Origin: Brevundimonas sp. AAP58 | GTDB lineage: Bacteria > Pseudomonadota > Alphaproteobacteria > Caulobacterales > Caulobacteraceae | Assembly: GCF_001295975.1 (NCBI RefSeq) | Contig: NZ_LJHU01000015.1 | Coordinates: 1 to 51,398, forward strand | DNA: 51,398 bases | Direction: 5' to 3' | In this document: positions 47,104 to 51,398 of the stretch, piece by piece | Numbering within the stretch: the first letter of the stretch is position 1 | Layout of the letters: every line of letters begins with the position of its first letter | Made by a program: the position numbers and the translations under genes | Notes under the pieces: generated by a model | The model's database searches: none | What the model was told of the DNA's origin: nothing | The model's input: only the letters and a program-made list of their open reading frames with translations

Positions 47104-48024
47104 TCAGGCCGCCACGCGGGCCATTTCGATCTGCGCTGAGAGGCCCGGAGGCATGTCGCGCTCAGGCACCGCGGCGAGGACGGCGAGCCGGTCGACATCG
47201 CCGGCGCGGACCAGAACGCTCGCGACGCTGGGGTCGGTCATGGCGTGCGCCAGACAGATCGCCTCCGCTGTCCAGTTCGGCGTGCGGTGCAGGAAGGCGA
47301 AAGTGCCCGCGCCCGCCAGAGGATCGTCCTTGGGGCGCTCGGGCTTGGGCGCACCGAAGCCGAACAGGCCCTTCCGCGTCGGCGGCTGATGAACCGTTGC
47401 CGCCTTCTTCTCGGTGTTCAGGGCCTCGGGGAAGTAGTCATAGGCCAGGATGACCATGTCCTGCTCGCGAGCGGCGCGCATGCGACTGCGGATGCGCCAG
47501 TCGACATTGACGTGGAACGGCGTGGCCAGGACGTCGAAGGCGCCGGTCGAGACATAGGCGTCCATCACCTCGCCCTCGCCGGAGACGCCCAGGTATCGTA
47601 CGCGTTCGGTGGCCCGCAGCGCCTTGAGCGCGTTCAGCGAGCTCTGCGACAGCTCGTGCTCGCCGGGTTCGTCCAGGATGGCCAGGTCGAACCAGCCCAG
47701 TCCCGAGACGTGCAGGCAGCGGTCGATCGCCCCGGTCATGCCCTCGGCCGAGAAGTCGCGCGCCGATCCCTTGCGGCCGTCGCCGGCGCCCAGGTGAAGG
47801 CTGATGTTCAGCAGCTTCCGGTCCACGTTGGCGACCGCATGGCCCAGCACCTCGGCCAGCACCGGGTCGGCGCTCTCCAGGCTGTAGGCGTTGATGCCGG
47901 CTTCCAGCGCCGCATAGATCAGGCCGTGGGCGGCTTCCTCGCCGCGCGTCAGGGCGCCCAGGCCCAGGCTCAGCGTCAGGCTGGACACGGCACCCCCGGA
48001 GGCGCCGAAGGGGCGATACCGCAT
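47104..48024 (-). CDS. Aldo/keto-reductase-like protein without the catalytic tetrad
   Basis: This 306-residue protein has the overall pattern of the AKR barrel. YRPFGASGGAVSSLTLSLGLG is the first strand; EEAAHGLIYAALEAGINAYSL follows; RYLGVSGEGEVMDAY matches the iGvSN strand. The catalytic tetrad is missing: the usual DTAxxYG is replaced by AYSLESADP, the Lys strand reads ISLHLGAG and the His site LDEPGE. It may be a scaffold or regulator, or bind a nucleotide without reduction. It lies between bolA (2-3 bp gap) and grxD, in the same direction. Confidence 0.8.
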   Translation of the reverse strand: MRYRPFGASGGAVSSLTLSLGLGALTRGEEAAHGLIYAALEAGINAYSLESADPVLAEVLGHAVANVDRKLLNISLHLGAGDGRKGSARDFSAEGMTGAIDRCLHVSGLGWFDLAILDEPGEHELSQSSLNALKALRATERVRYLGVSGEGEVMDAYVSTGAFDVLATPFHVNVDWRIRSRMRAAREQDMVILAYDYFPEALNTEKKAATVHQPPTRKGLFGFGAPKPERPKDDPLAGAGTFAFLHRTPNWTAEAICLAHAMTDPSVASVLVRAGDVDRLAVLAAVPERDMPPGLSAQIEMARVAA

Positions 48025-48026
48025 CG

Positions 48027-48269
48027 TCAGTCTCCCTTGCTGGGTGCGGAGGTTTCGAGCGCCAGGGCATGCAGCTCCCCGCCCATGCGGCCCTTGAGCG
48101 CGGCGTAGACCAGCTGGTGTTGTCTGACCCGCGACAGGCCCTCGAAGGCCGTCGATACGATGCGCGCGCGATAGTGGTCGCCGTCGCCCGCCAGGTCGTC
48201 GATCGCGATCTCGGCGTCGGGGAAGGCCTCGGCCAGGCAGGCGTGCAGCGCTTCGACGGGCATGGGCAT
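48027..48269 (-). CDS. BolA family protein
   Basis: This 80-residue protein has the BolA fold: DLAGDGDHYRARIVSTAFEGLS, then RVRQHQLVYAALKGRMGGELHALAL with the helix-turn-helix-like part. The His residues that bind [2Fe-2S] with a CGFS glutaredoxin are present (GDHY and GELHAL). Start at 48269 (MPMPVEALHACLAEAF) matches the family N-terminus; the frame is open to an ATG at 48305. It opens a minus-strand unit with the AKR-like gene, grxD and the thioesterase. Confidence 0.9.
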   Translation of the reverse strand: MPMPVEALHACLAEAFPDAEIAIDDLAGDGDHYRARIVSTAFEGLSRVRQHQLVYAALKGRMGGELHALALETSAPSKGD

Positions 48270-48406
48270 GGGAGGGTGCGTCTCCGCGAGGTTCGCGCCG
48301 ATCATGTCCGGTAAACCTTAATGGGGCGCTACGGCCGTCAGGGCGCAACCGAAGCGCCGGACCGGCGTTGTCAGCGAAGGTTCCACAGCTTGACCGGGGG
48401 TTTCCC

Positions 48407-48727
48407 ATGCGCGTTCGTCTGCCGTCCATCATCGCCGTGTCCGCCATCGCCGCCCTGTCGCTGGGCGTCGTCGCCTGCACCGAGGCCGAGCAGGACCAGA
48501 CCGCCGCCGAGGCGGACGCCGCCGGCGACAATGCCGAGGCCGCCGCCGCCGAAGCGGGGCAGGAGCTTCAGGAAGGTGCCGCCGCCGCCGGCGAGGTGCT
48601 GGAAGCCGGAGCCATGAAGGCGGCCCAGGCCGTGGAAGAGGGCGCGGGGAACCTGGCCGACAGGCTCGAGGAAAATCAGGCCGAGGCCGCCGCCGAGGGC
48701 CGCCCCGGCGCGACCCCGCCGGCCTGA
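48407..48727 (+). CDS. Small Ala/Glu-rich lipoprotein
   Basis: This 106-residue protein has a lipobox (LGVVAC) and a mature part that is almost wholly Ala, Glu, Gln and Gly, predicted to be one long helix (for example AEAGQELQEGAAAAGEVLEA). No domain is recognised. The ATG at 48407 gives the signal peptide. It is divergent from bolA. Confidence 0.7.
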   Translation: MRVRLPSIIAVSAIAALSLGVVACTEAEQDQTAAEADAAGDNAEAAAAEAGQELQEGAAAAGEVLEAGAMKAAQAVEEGAGNLADRLEENQAEAAAEGRPGATPPA

Positions 48728-48767
48728 TCCTGAGTGCGATCAGCCCTCGGTCGGTCTCGTCATGCGG

Positions 48768-49007
48768 TCACTTGTCTCTGACGGCCGACGCGCTCGACCG
48801 ATCCGAGCCAAGCAGGATGACAAGGGCCGCATTGCCCAACGCGCCTATGCCGGCAAACGCCGCCAGACGGGCCAGCATGTCCAGGGGCGCCGCAACGACC
48901 GCGTCAACGAGATCATACGGTGAAATGAAGGCCACAAGGGTGGCCAGACCCGCGACGAGCACAGCACCCTGACCTGCGCCTCGGGCGATACCGGTGAGCG
49001 ATGACAT
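48768..49007 (-). CDS. Small membrane protein of unknown function
   Basis: This 79-residue protein has two hydrophobic segments (AGQGAVLVAGLATLVAFI and MLARLAAFAGIGALGNAALV). The start at 49007 has GGAGAGG upstream. No family is recognised. It follows the TlpA-like gene in the same direction with a 63-bp gap. Confidence 0.6.
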   Translation of the reverse strand: MSSLTGIARGAGQGAVLVAGLATLVAFISPYDLVDAVVAAPLDMLARLAAFAGIGALGNAALVILLGSDRSSASAVRDK

Positions 49008-49070
49008 AGCGACCTCTCCGCTTTTCGGGACGAAGACGATGGGTCGACCGACCCTCGCGATCAAGTCCTC

Positions 49071-49701
49071 TCACGTGCCTTCCGCCAGGACCGCGTCGAT
49101 CAGGGCGCGGGCCTCGGTGCTGTTCCAGTTCGCCTCGCCCGAGAAGGCCGCGTGGATGCGTCCCTGACGGTCCAGCAGGATCGTCTGGGGCATCTTTCCC
49201 CGGCCCGGAAACTCGAACGGCAGCTGGAAGCGCGTGTCCGAATAGAAGGGCAGGGGCTCGTGCACGTCGATGAAGGAGCGGGCGTCGGCCACGGCGTCGG
49301 CGCCCGTGTCGACGTTGATCGGCAGCACGACCAGGTCTCCGTCCGGATAGGCCGAGGCCAGGGCGGCGATGGTCGGCATCTCGGTGCGGCACGGCGCGCA
49401 CCACATGGCCCAGAGGTTCACCAGAACGACCTTGCCCCGGAAATCCTCGAACCGGACCTCGGCGCCCTCGCGGTCGCGGAAGACGTAGACGGGCGCGGTT
49501 TCGAGCACGGCGGGGGTCTCCAGCCGGGCCAGAGGGCCCGTGGCGAAGCGGGCCAGCTCGCTTCTCGCTACCGGTCCGGCCTCGACCGGCTCAGCGCCTT
49601 TGAAAGGACCGGCACGCATGGCGTATAGGGTGCCCACCGTGCCCCCGGCGATCACCGCCAAGGCCAGCGCCCCGATCAGAACGCCTTTCCCGGACCCGCC
49701 C

Positions 49702-49703
<2 letters not shown>
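49071..49703 (-). CDS. TlpA-like membrane-anchored thiol-disulfide oxidoreductase
   Basis: This 210-residue protein has one membrane anchor (residues about 8-28) and a periplasmic thioredoxin fold with the active site [14 protein letters not shown]. TlpA-type proteins reduce disulfides in the periplasm, for example for cytochrome c or copper-site assembly. GGAG lies six bases before the ATG at 49703, inside the argH reading frame. This start and the argH start share a CATG, so the two divergent genes overlap by two bases. Confidence 0.92.
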
Positions 49704-51117
<1,414 letters not shown>

Positions 51118-51128
51118 AGGATCAAGCC

Positions 51129-51365
51129 ATGAAGACCCTCCCTGTCCTGGGCGCCGTCGCCCTCGCCCTCGCGTTGTCGGCCTGCGGCCGCATGGCCGAT
51201 CTGGAAGCGCCGGCGCCGCGCGAGACCGAACGCGCCCCGCGCGACGCCAACGCGCGGCCGATCATCGATCCGGCGACCGTCAACCGCCCCTCCAGCCAGG
51301 TTGGCATCGACGGCGGCCCGTCCAATCCCTTCGGCTCCACGGCCGCCGGGCGGGAGCCGCAGTAA
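51129..51365 (+). CDS. Small lipoprotein, LptM-like position
   Basis: This 78-residue protein has a lipobox (LSACG) and a short proline-rich, charged tail. It directly follows argH. In many proteobacteria a small lipoprotein (LptM/YifL) precedes lysA and helps LPS-transport assembly; that placement and the LSACG end fit, but the LptM motif after the Cys is not clear. A GTG at 51114 overlapping the argH stop is another possible start; the ATG here gives a standard signal peptide. Confidence 0.7.
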   Translation: MKTLPVLGAVALALALSACGRMADLEAPAPRETERAPRDANARPIIDPATVNRPSSQVGIDGGPSNPFGSTAAGREPQ

Positions 51366-51371
51366 CTCAAT

Positions 51372-51398
51372 CCTCCCCCGGAGCGCAGCGAACGGGGG
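51372..51398. repeat. Palindrome truncated by the window end
   Basis: CCTCCCCCG and CGGGGG flank a short GC-rich loop, and the right arm runs past the last base. It resembles the hairpin at 24021-24047 (both pair a CTCCC...CCCG with CGGGG...) and could be another copy of that family. It lies just after the stop of the small lipoprotein gene. Confidence 0.4.

Overview
The window reads as one contiguous piece of a Caulobacterales chromosome, most likely Brevundimonas or a close relative. The DNA is GC-rich with G/C-ended codons. Two UrcA-type secreted proteins, a HisKA_2-type sensor kinase, a secreted M3 peptidase, a bolA/grx4 neighbourhood, an IYD-type nitroreductase and many small Ala-rich lipoproteins all fit that group. 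The genus is inferred from gene content, not from a database match.

Layout. 1-5.8 kb: 5' part of katG with an upstream OxyR-like box, a coupled alpha/beta-hydrolase and cytochrome P450 pair, an SRPBCC protein, a helix-turn-helix protein and murI. 5.9-14 kb: M3 peptidase, a hybrid histidine kinase, two urcA paralogues, ppc. 14.1-18 kb: ffh, rpsP, rimM, a DUF1508 protein and a GST. 18-19.8 kb: a lower-GC accessory island with a broken JAMM/MPN metalloprotease-like gene and two paralogous hypothetical proteins. 19.9-24.6 kb: a minus-strand fatty-acid run (SH3 protein, fabA, fabB, a cation/proton antiporter, fabI). 24.7-29.5 kb: a 2-hydroxyacid dehydrogenase, a GlsB/YeaQ-type protein, and divergent glmS and glmM for UDP-GlcNAc supply. 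29.5-36.4 kb: a PAS-HisKA-REC protein with no ATPase domain, an FAD/NAD(P) protein, an iodotyrosine-deiodinase-like flavoprotein, an S1/P1 nuclease, a TrmJ-like methyltransferase, a GIY-YIG nuclease inside a palindrome-ended element, and a sirtuin. 36.4-45 kb: class III alcohol dehydrogenase, a VOC protein, a FitAB/VapBC-type toxin-antitoxin pair, an AGCS symporter, superoxide dismutase, an MBL-fold lipoprotein, rpsD and small exported proteins. 45-51.4 kb: a HisKA_2 kinase, thioesterase, Grx4, a degenerate aldo/keto-reductase-like protein, BolA, a TlpA-like thioredoxin, argH and a LptM-like lipoprotein. No rRNA, tRNA or CRISPR array was seen. No stretch longer than 300 bases lacks a gene.

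The most unusual signal is a repeat family. A 409-bp element (35011-35419) has perfect 34-bp inverted ends; each end is a hairpin followed by ACCCAG pointing inward, and a GIY-YIG nuclease gene lies between them. Two elements of about 130 bp (16294-16423 and 25660-25790) have the same plan with a different hairpin and no gene, and their hairpin stems differ from each other by a compensating base-pair change. Together they look like a REP/BIME-style family in which the GIY-YIG protein, rather than a RAYT transposase, could be the processing enzyme.

Other threads are oxidative and electrophile stress (katG, superoxide dismutase, GST, class III ADH, Grx4/BolA, TlpA-like protein) and envelope precursor supply (murI, glmS, glmM, fabA, fabB, fabI). 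Gene packing is tight: two convergent gene pairs share a CTAG at their stop codons, one divergent pair shares a CATG at its start codons, and one terminator hairpin holds the opposing gene's stop codon in its loop.
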